27,731 nt of DNA. Source: Phycisphaerae bacterium. Its GTDB lineage: Bacteria > Planctomycetota > Phycisphaerae > JAAYCJ01. The notes under the pieces were generated by a model that saw nothing but the letters and a program-made list of their open reading frames with translations, ran no database searches and was not told the origin of the DNA. Position numbers and translations under genes: made by a program. Numbering within the stretch: position 1 is the first letter of the stretch; the number at the start of each line of letters is the position of its first letter. Shown here one piece after another: positions 9,187 through 16,846 of the stretch. The stretch is from NCBI GenBank assembly GCA_015486815.1, contig WFQY01000529.1:1-27731 (forward strand), read 5' to 3'.

Positions 9187-9226
9187 TTCGTCTGGTTGAA
9201 AATCAAATTCGGCGAAATCAGACGAA
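9187..9226. other. 8-bp inverted repeat in fliN-fliO gap
   Basis: Perfect arms TTCGTCTG (9187-9194) and CAGACGAA (9219-9226) flank a 24-nt loop in the 92-bp gap between fliN and fliO. No T-run follows, so this is not a normal intrinsic terminator. It might be an RNA structure or a regulator site, or it may be chance. Confidence 0.4.
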
Positions 9227-9264
9227 TTTACTCTATTTCATTTCCGTAAGCGATTATTTATTAC

Positions 9265-9837
9265 TCAAACAACGTCTCGAACTATTTGATTGACTCGGAC
9301 GCAGAAGTTTTCGTTCAGAACTAACACTTCACCACGTGCGACAAGTTTTTCGTTAACGTAAATATCGACGGGGTCGCCTGCTAATTTATCGAGCTCGACT
9401 ACCGAGCCTTCCGTAATACGCAGGACATCCTCGACATACATCTTTGTTCTGCCAAGCTCGATTTTCACGTTAAGCTCGACATCTTTGAGCAGATCAATAG
9501 CATTTTCATCTTCGTCGTCTTTAGAAGCTGACGGAGTTTGTTCCGTTGTCATATCCTCAAGCTCAACCGCTGACGCTGTCTCTGTGCTACCGATAGCTTC
9601 CTGCATCGGTTCTGTCGTCTGTTCCGCTTCGCTCTGTTGGTCTAACTGTTGTTGACTTTCGTCAGCATCAGTTGCTCCAGCTGATTGCTCAGCTGTAACC
9701 TCAGTCTGATTCTCCTCTGTAATTTCAGCCTGATTTTTCTCTGTAACCTCAGATTGATTTTCCTCATCGGAATTTTGTTCCGTAACAGTCTGCTCGACAG
9801 ATTGCTCTTCCACAGCTTGCGATTGTTCTTCAGCCAT
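9265..9837 (-). CDS. fliN: Flagellar motor switch protein FliN
   Basis: 190 residues. The C-terminal 75 or so form a SpoA (FliN/FliM C-terminal) domain: LLKDVELNVKIELGRTKMYVEDVLRITEGSVVELDKLAGDPVDIYVNEKLVARGEVLVLNENFCVRV. FliN builds the C-ring at the base of the motor. The first 110 residues are a low-complexity, strongly acidic Q/E/T/S-rich extension with three tandem copies of an eight-residue unit (like ENQSEVTE). It lacks the central CheC-like domain of FliY, so FliN is the better name. An AGAGG ribosome site precedes the ATG. The expected upstream neighbour fliM is missing; fliL is directly upstream. Confidence 0.93.
   Translation of the reverse strand: MAEEQSQAVEEQSVEQTVTEQNSDEENQSEVTEKNQAEITEENQTEVTAEQSAGATDADESQQQLDQQSEAEQTTEPMQEAIGSTETASAVELEDMTTEQTPSASKDDEDENAIDLLKDVELNVKIELGRTKMYVEDVLRITEGSVVELDKLAGDPVDIYVNEKLVARGEVLVLNENFCVRVNQIVRDVV
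9695..9766 (-). repeat. 24-bp tandem repeat x3 inside fliN
   Basis: Three adjacent 24-bp units at 9695-9718, 9719-9742 and 9743-9766, each beginning GTAAYYTCAG on the plus strand. They keep the reading frame and encode the repeated eight-residue acidic unit in the N-terminal extension of FliN. Confidence 0.85.
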
Positions 9838-9863
9838 TGTTTAAACCTCTTATCAAAAGCCAA

Positions 9864-10469
9864 CTAATCCATAGGTCTGGGCATATAATCGGAAATCAAT
9901 ACGTTCCGGACGATACCCTTACCAAGCACATCATCCAAAATCGCTTTGAATTGCCTTCTTAATGTTGTCAGACCATAATCCGGTTTCTCCGAACGCGCAA
10001 GACATAATGTCCCCGTATCAGCACTTGCAATTACGGTTCTCATCCTGTCTTTTATCGTAGCGATATTTTCCTGTATCAGCTTCTTTATGTCCTGCTGGTC
10101 GGAAGAATCTTCCGAACTGTGTTCGCCATTGGAAGACTCTTCTTTTATCATACTCTTAGGTACGGTCGCATACACAGTCATCGAAATCACATACAATCTT
10201 CCGGTATTTGTATGCGGACACTCGAGCTTTGCTACGAGTACCTCAGCGGTTGCTTCTTTGGAATGATCTACCAGTGCCTCGCTTTGCTCCTGCTGAAGCT
10301 CCTGTGCAACAGTTTCAGCGGGTTCTTTTCCCACGAGCTTGACCGCAACAAATATACCCACCGCTTCCAACAAGAGCACACCGGCAGCAGCACCGGCTAT
10401 CATTATCATCTTGTTAGGCTTCTTCGCTCCTGCTTCCGGAATACTTTCTTCCTGCATTTCTTCTGCCAT
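9864..10469 (-). CDS. fliL: Flagellar basal body-associated protein FliL
   Basis: 201 residues. FliL is a single-pass inner-membrane protein that surrounds and supports the stator. It shows a short cytoplasmic N-terminus, one membrane helix at about residues 21-45, an acidic/Q-rich linker, and a periplasmic domain ending in FKAILDDVLGKGIVRNVLISDYMPRPMD, where the I..VLI.D pattern is typical of FliL. An insertion of acidic and serine residues (SSNGEHSSEDSSDQQ) makes it longer than the usual 150-180. It lies between flbD and fliN. Confidence 0.92.
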   Translation of the reverse strand: MAEEMQEESIPEAGAKKPNKMIMIAGAAAGVLLLEAVGIFVAVKLVGKEPAETVAQELQQEQSEALVDHSKEATAEVLVAKLECPHTNTGRLYVISMTVYATVPKSMIKEESSNGEHSSEDSSDQQDIKKLIQENIATIKDRMRTVIASADTGTLCLARSEKPDYGLTTLRRQFKAILDDVLGKGIVRNVLISDYMPRPMD

Positions 10470-10487
10470 TGTTCCACCCTCACAAAA

Positions 10488-10682
10488 TTATCCTGAAAAA
10501 TTTGTCCTTATGCTGCGATTGTATTCTATCGCACGTCTGACTACTTCCTCCATCGGTTCCTTGACAATAAGTCTATCGCCGCTGATAAGAGTAATCAAAG
10601 TATCAGGTGTCTGCTCGATAAACCTTATCAGCTCGGCATTAACTATTATTTCCTGATTGTTCAATTTCGTTACTTTAATCAT
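10488..10682 (-). CDS. flbD: FlbD/SwrD family flagellar protein
   Basis: 64 residues matching the small FlbD (SwrD) family: MIKVTKLNNQEIIVNAELIRFIEQTPDTLITL, then SGDRLIVKEP and a C-terminal helix. In Bacillus the homologue SwrD raises motor power by supporting the stator; in other phyla the function is unproven. This is not the Caulobacter transcription factor that shares the FlbD name. It occurs in its usual place between flgE and fliL, although the motA/motB genes often found at this point are absent. Confidence 0.92.
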   Translation of the reverse strand: MIKVTKLNNQEIIVNAELIRFIEQTPDTLITLISGDRLIVKEPMEEVVRRAIEYNRSIRTNFSG

Positions 10683-10699
10683 ACGCCCTTATAACAATA

Positions 10700-10707
10700 T
10701 TATCGGC
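10700..10707 (-). promoter_or_regulatory. Possible sigma-28 -10 element before flbD
   Basis: The minus strand reads GCCGATAA, an exact match to the sigma-28 -10 consensus, in the 46-bp flgE-flbD gap. A TAAA lies upstream at a 17-bp spacing rather than the usual 15, and the leader would be only about 10 nt. The same octamer also occurs inside fliK, so chance is a real possibility. Confidence 0.3.
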
Positions 10708-10728
10708 TGCCTTATCAAAGCACTTTTA

Positions 10729-12417
10729 CTAACGTGAAAGATTGAGTAGCTCCGATAAAAGTTGCTGTGATGTATTTATTACACGCCCAGCCATACTGAA
10801 AGCAGTCGTTGCACTTACCATATTTATAAATTCTTTTGTCATATCAACGTTGCTCAATTCAAGTGCGCCACCCATAAGTAGTCCTGCTCCGAGCGAGCCA
10901 GGAGTAGATACGGTAGGCTCACCAGAATTAGGACCGGGGACATAAGTATTATTGCCCTTGTCAATTAATCCTTCCGGATTAGAAAACGTAGCAAGGACGA
11001 TTTGACCAAGCGTACGTTTCAATCCGTTGGTAAACACTCCGCTTATCGTACCATCATCGGCAATAGCAAAATCATTTAGCGTGCCCGCTGGAAATCCGTC
11101 TTGGTTCGATAACCGGACGACACTTTCCTGATTAACCCCTGTCAAGCCTGAAAAATCCATAGTGAATCTGATAGGATCGACCGCACCGGTATCAGCTCTG
11201 TTTATCGAGACGGTAGTGCCCGTCGATTCGATAAGGTTTCCGGAACTTCCGAACTTTAGCGTCCCTGTTCCTATGACAGTAGAAGCATCACTATCATCTG
11301 CGGAATTGACGAAAAATCGCCACGTATTACCGGAGGTACTCTTATCTTCGAGTACGAAAGTCATATCGACGTTAACCGCATTTCCAAGTGAATCGTAAAC
11401 CTGATAGCTGGTATATGTACTCGTACCATCGCCTGATGTTTCCGTCCATCCCATCGGTGTAGGAACCGAGCCCGAACTGGTAAGGTTGACCTTTATATCA
11501 TTGTCGGTACCGAGATTCGAGACAACTTGGATCGCACCGTTAGCATCAATAGTAACTCCCGGCGGTGGTGTTTGCGTAACCGATGTATTGATTCCGAGAT
11601 GAGCTTCGAGCCATTCCGTAAGCTCTCCTACGGTAGCACCGGAATCCACATCGGAAGTAGCGGACGATGTAACGGTAAACTTGGCGGGTTCAAGCGAGCG
11701 ACCACCCTTTTCCGCATCGAGAGTAATGACATCACCGGCAGCAAACAAATTCGTACCCGGACTGGCAGCTGTCGCTAAATTCGTAAGCGCCGTGCCGGAA
11801 GTAGCAGCTGTTCCCGAAGTAGCATCGACAAGTTGTTCGGAGCTGGCTGTGCTTGGTGTCGTTGCTACCGTACCGGAGGCATCCAAATTGCCTGCGAATG
11901 TCGTAGATGTAGTCGCTTGTGTTACGGTTACTCTTCCCATCGGTATAGTAAGAGGGCTAAGAGTTCCCGTAAGCAGACCAAAATTATCATCAACGGCATA
12001 ACCAAGCACGAGATCGCCGTTGGAGCTGACGAGCCTTTGATTGGAATCGACACTGAAACCACCGTCGCGAGAATATACCTTGCTTCCCTCCGAATTTTGC
12101 ATAATGAAAAATCCGTTTCCCTCGATTGCGACATCGGTTTTCAAACCCGTAGTTTCGATCGAGCCGGAAGAAAAGTCCTTCTGAATTGCTCCGGTATTTA
12201 CGCCCAATCCGATCTGCACCGGATTGCTTCCTCCGCTATTGCTTCCCGGAGGAGTACCAAACGAAAGTGTTTGACTTAGCTGAGTCTGAAACAATGCACG
12301 CGAATGTTTGTATCCTACTGTATTTACGTTTGAGATATTATTACCAGCTACATCAAGTAGCGATTGTGATGCATTAAGACCCGAAAGTGCTGTGTATAAT
12401 GTCGATGTAATACCCAT
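10729..12417 (-). CDS. flgE: Flagellar hook protein FlgE
   Basis: 562 residues, longer than the common 400-450 because of a large variable middle. The N-terminal rod-type motif is clear (LYTALSGLNASQSLLDVAGNNISNVNTVGYK), as is TDVAIEGNGFFIMQ near residue 95. The C-terminal helix contains LELSNVDMTKEFINMVSATTAFSMAGRVINTSQQLLSELLNL. The middle contains a serine/threonine/alanine-rich stretch around residues 170-230, expected to be surface-exposed in the hook. The GAGGAG ribosome site 8 bp before the ATG is strong. It follows flgD, the hook cap, as in most clusters. Confidence 0.96.
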   Translation of the reverse strand: MGITSTLYTALSGLNASQSLLDVAGNNISNVNTVGYKHSRALFQTQLSQTLSFGTPPGSNSGGSNPVQIGLGVNTGAIQKDFSSGSIETTGLKTDVAIEGNGFFIMQNSEGSKVYSRDGGFSVDSNQRLVSSNGDLVLGYAVDDNFGLLTGTLSPLTIPMGRVTVTQATTSTTFAGNLDASGTVATTPSTASSEQLVDATSGTAATSGTALTNLATAASPGTNLFAAGDVITLDAEKGGRSLEPAKFTVTSSATSDVDSGATVGELTEWLEAHLGINTSVTQTPPPGVTIDANGAIQVVSNLGTDNDIKVNLTSSGSVPTPMGWTETSGDGTSTYTSYQVYDSLGNAVNVDMTFVLEDKSTSGNTWRFFVNSADDSDASTVIGTGTLKFGSSGNLIESTGTTVSINRADTGAVDPIRFTMDFSGLTGVNQESVVRLSNQDGFPAGTLNDFAIADDGTISGVFTNGLKRTLGQIVLATFSNPEGLIDKGNNTYVPGPNSGEPTVSTPGSLGAGLLMGGALELSNVDMTKEFINMVSATTAFSMAGRVINTSQQLLSELLNLSR

Positions 12418-12454
12418 AATTGCATCTCCTCTTTAAACTGAGTAGTGTATATGC

Positions 12455-12901
12455 TTAACTATTCGAATTTGTTTGTGGCTCCGATTCATTTTTGTTAAAT
12501 ACCTGAAGGACATTGTCGATGGAGAGGCGTTGTCCGCTATCCAGTTCGATGTATATATTATTACCTTCGCGTTTGACAGCGGTAACCAGTCCGCTGACTT
12601 CATCTCCATCTTCTGAGCGTCCCAATATCATTTTACCGAGTAGAGTACTGGCAGCTGAGAGCTTTTGATTCAACGACAAGTCCTTAAGAGTGTGAATCAG
12701 CTCCATACTGCTCTGAATATTGCTTACCTGTCCTATCTGATTGATTAAATCCTTACTCGATGTCGGTGCAAACGGGTCTTGCTGTTGAAGCTCCTTGACC
12801 ATTATCGAGAGAAAATCTTCCGCTTTCATCCCGTTTAAACCTTTTATCTGATGAGAACCGTTAGTTCCGCCAGTCGTTGAATTATTCACACCTGTAATCA
12901 T
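12455..12901 (-). CDS. flgD: Flagellar hook assembly protein FlgD (short form)
   Basis: 148 residues. FlgD is the cap that guides hook subunit assembly. The conserved N-terminal block is present: MKAEDFLSIMVKELQQQDPFAPTSSKDLINQIGQVSNIQSSMEL. A short domain with LLGKMILGRSEDGDEVSGLVTAVKREGNNIYIELDSG follows, and then a polar tail. The usual Ig-like insertion is missing, so it is well under the 220-230 residues of enterobacterial FlgD; short forms also occur in Gram-positive bacteria. A GGAG ribosome site lies 7 bp before the ATG. It sits between fliK and flgE. Confidence 0.92.
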   Translation of the reverse strand: MITGVNNSTTGGTNGSHQIKGLNGMKAEDFLSIMVKELQQQDPFAPTSSKDLINQIGQVSNIQSSMELIHTLKDLSLNQKLSAASTLLGKMILGRSEDGDEVSGLVTAVKREGNNIYIELDSGQRLSIDNVLQVFNKNESEPQTNSNS

Positions 12902-12918
12902 TTTTTATCTCCAATCAA

Positions 12919-12958
12919 AAATTTATGCTTATACTCTTGCAAAATGCAAATTTATGCT
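12919..12958. repeat. Duplicated 11-mer at fliK stop
   Basis: AAATTTATGCT occurs at 12919-12929 and 12948-12958, 29 bp apart. The second copy overlaps the fliK stop codon (minus strand GCA TAA), and the first lies in the fliK-flgD gap. Confidence 0.6.
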
Positions 12959-14313
12959 ACCATATTAGCTATATCTTCAATTTGTTCTTCCGTATCGGTA
13001 TTCGACCTATCGGGTTGTTCTTCTCGTTCTTGTTCGTGGTGATAATTTTCGCTGAAACTCTCGCCATTATTGCCATTATGTTCCTGCTCGTAATATTGGT
13101 TGAAAGATTGGTTAAGATTGTTTGTATGTTGGCGAGTGGCAATATCAAATCGAACGATATTTATATTTTGTCGCTCGAGAGCAGTTCTTAGCGTATCAAG
13201 CCTATCGGCAAGAATATGCCTTGCTTGTATGGTTTCGGTAACAATATTAACTCGCAAATTGCTATCGACGAGCTTTATATCAATCCGCATTCTTCCGAGA
13301 TCAGGCGGATTGAGATGAACGGTAAGTCTGCTCTGGCGAAGCCCGACATTACTGCGAATTATATTCAAAGCACGATTCAATGTTTCCGGAATATTATCGT
13401 GGTCGAGAACAATTGACGCTGATTGGGAATTAGCTGATGACGCCGACAGTGACGATGATGACGGAGATGCTGATTTCACGTTTATACCACCATCGTTTAC
13501 AATCGGCGAGTTATCAGATTTGACACTACTCTGCTTAGCCTGCAATTTATCAAATTCATCGGTAATCAATCGGACAAAGTGCTCCGCTAAGCCAGTCTCG
13601 AAAACAATTTTTTGCATCGGCAGATGAGAATTCGCAGGCATAAGATTGTTTGGCCTATCGATGATTTTGGCACCTAATTTTATGCTCTGCTTCGGATTGT
13701 CAGTATTACTGTCAGCATTAATCTGCTTTGCAATTTGCTCAATCATCTGAGTAAATTTGCTCAATTCGGATTCTATTTTACTATCGCCAATGGTTTTACT
13801 TTCCTTTTCCGTTTTTCCTTTTTGGTCAGCGACAGTAATTTTTTCCGTTTTAGCTGTTTTTTGCAATTTCGATAAATCAGCGTTGACGGCAGCCTCCGTG
13901 CTCGCTCCGGGTCGAAATCCCTTTACACAACCGTCAACGCAATCCGCCTTTGAATCCAAACCATCCTGCCCGGAGTCAGGTTTTTGGGTGGTTTGGTCCT
14001 GGCGAGATGTTTCACTCTTATCGGCAACCTTATCTTCAGATTCCGATATATTATACGATACATTAGTAATATTATTATCGTCGTCATTGCTTACAGGATT
14101 ATCTTCCTTTACGGACAGCGATTTATCCGTAGATTTATTCTGTCCGTCAACGGAATGGTGCTCGATTGGTTTTTCGGTTTGTTGCTGCTGATTTGCTTGC
14201 AAATAACCCATAAAATCCTGCTCATTCGAATCGATTTTTTTCTTCGATTCGATTTTTTCGGACGACTGATTGCTCGCCTGACTAATTGTCTGAACCACTT
14301 GCAGTTGCATCAT
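12952..14313 (-). CDS. fliK: Flagellar hook-length control protein FliK
   Basis: 453 residues. FliK measures hook length and triggers the FlhB substrate switch. The first 300 or so residues are polar, Q/S/D/K-rich and poorly conserved, as expected for the secreted ruler part. The C-terminal Flg_hook domain is clear around residues 320-410: LRQSRLTVHLNPPDLGRMRIDIKL, then LRVNIVTETIQARHILADRLDTLRTALERQNINIVRFDI. A Q/E/H/N-rich tail follows. It starts 5 bp after the motE-like gene; ATG-ATG at the start gives two possible initiation codons. Confidence 0.93.
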   Translation of the reverse strand: MMQLQVVQTISQASNQSSEKIESKKKIDSNEQDFMGYLQANQQQQTEKPIEHHSVDGQNKSTDKSLSVKEDNPVSNDDDNNITNVSYNISESEDKVADKSETSRQDQTTQKPDSGQDGLDSKADCVDGCVKGFRPGASTEAAVNADLSKLQKTAKTEKITVADQKGKTEKESKTIGDSKIESELSKFTQMIEQIAKQINADSNTDNPKQSIKLGAKIIDRPNNLMPANSHLPMQKIVFETGLAEHFVRLITDEFDKLQAKQSSVKSDNSPIVNDGGINVKSASPSSSSLSASSANSQSASIVLDHDNIPETLNRALNIIRSNVGLRQSRLTVHLNPPDLGRMRIDIKLVDSNLRVNIVTETIQARHILADRLDTLRTALERQNINIVRFDIATRQHTNNLNQSFNQYYEQEHNGNNGESFSENYHHEQEREEQPDRSNTDTEEQIEDIANMVA

Positions 14314-14318
14314 CGTAT

Positions 14319-14972
14319 TTAACCCTTCACCTGTTTGGTCTCAGCTCCCAACAGTATTTTTTGTGTACGAATCTTTTCAAGTATCTCCTGACGTCTTTTT
14401 TGTTCCTCGGAGGTCTTGAATTCCTTCAAAATCTTAGCAGCTATCCTCTTAGGCATATTCATAAGGTATGCGACAACCACATTGATATCGAGTTTCATAA
14501 AATCTTCTTTTGCCAATTTGGGAGGCATCTGAGAATACAGTGCGAGCGCCTTATCAAAGCCCTCGTCCTTACTCGCCTTACGAAACATTTCCACCTGCTT
14601 ATAAAATTCTTTCTGCTTTTGCAAAAACGCTTCCCTGTCTTTAAGCAGTTTGAATTCAGCATCTTTCACTCTGCTGAATCTGTCTTCTATCAATCTTTTT
14701 TCTCTGTCAAGCAATGCCTGTTGAATTTCGAGCGATGCGAGTGAAAATGGTTTTGCCTTTTGTGTCGATGCCACTTTTTGTGATGGTTGAGTCGCAGGCT
14801 GAGTTGATGCTTGACTGGCGGGTATAAGATTTTCTCCGCGCAAAATAGCTGCTATCTTATCCGCACTGTCAGCGTTAAGCTTACCCGAAGCGATAAGATA
14901 TCCTACCAATCCGCTTATTATCAAAAGATTGGCTATCGCTATCAAAGCTATCAGATTGAACAGGGCTTTCAT
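14319..14972 (-). CDS. MotE-like coiled-coil membrane protein
   Basis: 217 residues with one N-terminal membrane helix (about 5-27) and a T/Q/S-rich linker (about 50-75). A long charged coiled coil follows (about 80-135), then a C-terminal domain with FDKALALYSQMPPKLAKEDFMKLDINVVVAYLMNMPKRIAAKIL. The pattern of Y..M.P...A.....L and M....AA.IL resembles MotE and the N-terminal domain of MgtE/FliG-like proteins. MotE is a periplasmic chaperone-like protein for MotC in rhizobia, and MotE-like proteins are found between fliJ and fliK in many phyla with unclear function. The start overlaps the fliJ stop as ATGA. Confidence 0.75.
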   Translation of the reverse strand: MKALFNLIALIAIANLLIISGLVGYLIASGKLNADSADKIAAILRGENLIPASQASTQPATQPSQKVASTQKAKPFSLASLEIQQALLDREKRLIEDRFSRVKDAEFKLLKDREAFLQKQKEFYKQVEMFRKASKDEGFDKALALYSQMPPKLAKEDFMKLDINVVVAYLMNMPKRIAAKILKEFKTSEEQKRRQEILEKIRTQKILLGAETKQVKG

Positions 14973-15436
14973 TGCTGAAATTTCTCCTGCTGAATTTTTG
15001 CAGCAATCCTCGCATTGACAAGGTCGTCAACCTGCTTTACTTCCTGCTTATTTTGCTCAGCTATGTATTTACCATACAAATGCTCTTTAAGTTTCTTCAT
15101 TATGTCAGTCTGCTTTTTAGCTTGTGCAAGTCTGTTTCTCGCCTGCTTGACTCGCTCACTTACGCTGCCTATCATCTGTTGCTGATTTAATCTGAGTGAG
15201 TGCAAATGATTCAAATATTTTCTGTCAGCTATTACCGATTCTATTTCTATCTGTCCCGATGAATGTTGAGAGCGTATCTGCTGATAATGCAAATCAAGCT
15301 GACGTTCGAGATTTTCAAGCTGACTTTGGTGTCGTAAAAGCTCAGCAAGTACTTTTGCAAGCTCACGCTCGGAAAGTTCCTGTTTGAGCTTTCTCATCTT
15401 CAACAACGGTTCCATTCTGAATTTAAAGCCAGCCAT
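14969..15436 (-). CDS. fliJ: Flagellar export protein FliJ
   Basis: 155 residues, almost entirely charged alpha-helix, forming a predicted coiled coil. The FliJ opening MAGFKFRMEPLLKMRKLKQE is characteristic. FliJ is the stalk of the export ATPase ring (FliH-FliI-FliJ) and carries chaperones back to export. It is 15 bp after fliI, with a GAGGAG ribosome site, in the canonical order. Confidence 0.93.
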   Translation of the reverse strand: MAGFKFRMEPLLKMRKLKQELSERELAKVLAELLRHQSQLENLERQLDLHYQQIRSQHSSGQIEIESVIADRKYLNHLHSLRLNQQQMIGSVSERVKQARNRLAQAKKQTDIMKKLKEHLYGKYIAEQNKQEVKQVDDLVNARIAAKIQQEKFQQ

Positions 15437-15451
15437 CTATCTCCTCTGAAA

Positions 15452-16846
15452 CTACGCCACTTGTGAAACTCTGTTTCCGTTCTGTTTACTAATATTCGAC
15501 TGCTCATTTTCTATCATATCCGCCAGTTTAATAAGCATCCGACGAGCATCATCCGCATTGGAATATTCCTTCATCCCCTGCTGAAGAAATTTCTCTATCG
15601 CAGGATACATCTTTATCGCAATGTCAACCTCCGGATTGCTGCCCGGAACATACGCACCGATGTTTATCATATCTTCCATCTCGGTGTAGATTGTTATCAT
15701 CCGCTTAAGTCTAAGGGCAGCTTGCAGATGCTGTTCATCTACAATATCGGGCATCGTTCTGCTTATGCTCTCAAGAATGGATATCGCAGGATAATGCCCC
15801 TTATTCGCCAAACTACGTGCTAACCAAAGATGGCCATCCAATATTCCTCGTACCGCATCGCTTATAGGCTCGGTAATATCATCACCCTCTACCAACACGG
15901 TATAAAATCCTGTAATCGAACCGTTATACGATTGACCAGCACGTTCGAGTAATTTCGGCAGCAGAGAAAATACGCTTGGTGTATATCCCTTGGTCGCTGG
16001 TGGTTCGCCAGCTGCCAATCCTATCTGTCTCTGTGCCATCGCCAATCGCGTTAGTGAATCAATCAAAAGCAAAACATCTTTATCTTCATCTCTGAAATAT
16101 TCCGCGATACTAATAGCACTGAGTGTAGCTCTAATACGCAAAACGGGAGACTGATCGGACGTGCTGACAACAACTACCGAACGCTTTCTTCCCTGCTCTC
16201 CCAGATCACGCTCGATAAAATCACGCACCTCTCTGCCTCGCTCTCCGACCAGACCTATGACGATAACATCAGCGGAGCTATACCTCGCTATCATTCCGAG
16301 CAAAATACTTTTGCCAACGCCCGGGCCTGCGAATATTCCCATTCGTTGACCTTTACCTACGGTAAGCAGACTATCTATCGCACGAATACCCGTTCCGATA
16401 GGTTCGGTAACGCGTTTACGCCTGATAGCATCGGGTGCGGAATTTTCAAGCGGATAATATTGAGCAGTCAGTAATGGCCTGTCAAAATCCATCGGCTCAC
16501 CGAAACCGTTTATTACCCGTCCGAGTAGCTGATCACCCACGGGTATCTGTTGAGATACGGAGATACACTCGATCTTATCACCGGGAGCAACACCACTGAG
16601 TTCACCATATGGCATAACTATCGCCTTGCCGGACTGAAACCCAACGACCTCAGCTTCGAGCGGTTCCGCCAATCGTCTGCGTATAGCACATCTGCTACCG
16701 ACTGGTACGGGAAAACCGTCAGCTGTTATCACAAGGCCTGAAACCCCGACAACCGTACCCGTGATTCCCATCGAGCTTATCGAGTTAAGCATTTCAAATT
16801 GTCGTTTGAACGCTGACATATTAACCGACCTGTACCTCACTTTCAT
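15452..16846 (-). CDS. fliI: Flagellum-specific ATPase FliI
   Basis: 464 residues. FliI is the hexameric ATPase of the export apparatus, related to F1 beta. Walker A is GPGVGKS at residues 174-180 in GIFAGPGVGKSILLGM. Other hallmarks are GLVGERGREVRDFIERDLG, the Walker B region DVLLLIDSLTRLAMAQRQIGLA, and the export-ATPase block GEPPATKGYTPSVFSLLPKLLERAG. Two starts are possible. The ATG at 16846 has GGAG 5 bp upstream but overlaps fliH by 26 bp. The ATG at 16819 lies just after the fliH stop with a weaker AGGT site. I keep the longer form. Confidence 0.96.
   Translation of the reverse strand: MKVRYRSVNMSAFKRQFEMLNSISSMGITGTVVGVSGLVITADGFPVPVGSRCAIRRRLAEPLEAEVVGFQSGKAIVMPYGELSGVAPGDKIECISVSQQIPVGDQLLGRVINGFGEPMDFDRPLLTAQYYPLENSAPDAIRRKRVTEPIGTGIRAIDSLLTVGKGQRMGIFAGPGVGKSILLGMIARYSSADVIVIGLVGERGREVRDFIERDLGEQGRKRSVVVVSTSDQSPVLRIRATLSAISIAEYFRDEDKDVLLLIDSLTRLAMAQRQIGLAAGEPPATKGYTPSVFSLLPKLLERAGQSYNGSITGFYTVLVEGDDITEPISDAVRGILDGHLWLARSLANKGHYPAISILESISRTMPDIVDEQHLQAALRLKRMITIYTEMEDMINIGAYVPGSNPEVDIAIKMYPAIEKFLQQGMKEYSNADDARRMLIKLADMIENEQSNISKQNGNRVSQVA

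Noticed and set aside
9241..9264. ATTACTCAAAC near the fliN stop as another copy of the MITE end
   Set aside because: Only about 11 bases match the terminal repeat, with no partner end nearby; chance is sufficient.
14011..14024. Second GCCGATAA (sigma-28 -10) on the minus strand inside fliK
   Set aside because: It is within coding sequence and has no TAAA-like -35 box at the proper spacing; treated as a chance match.
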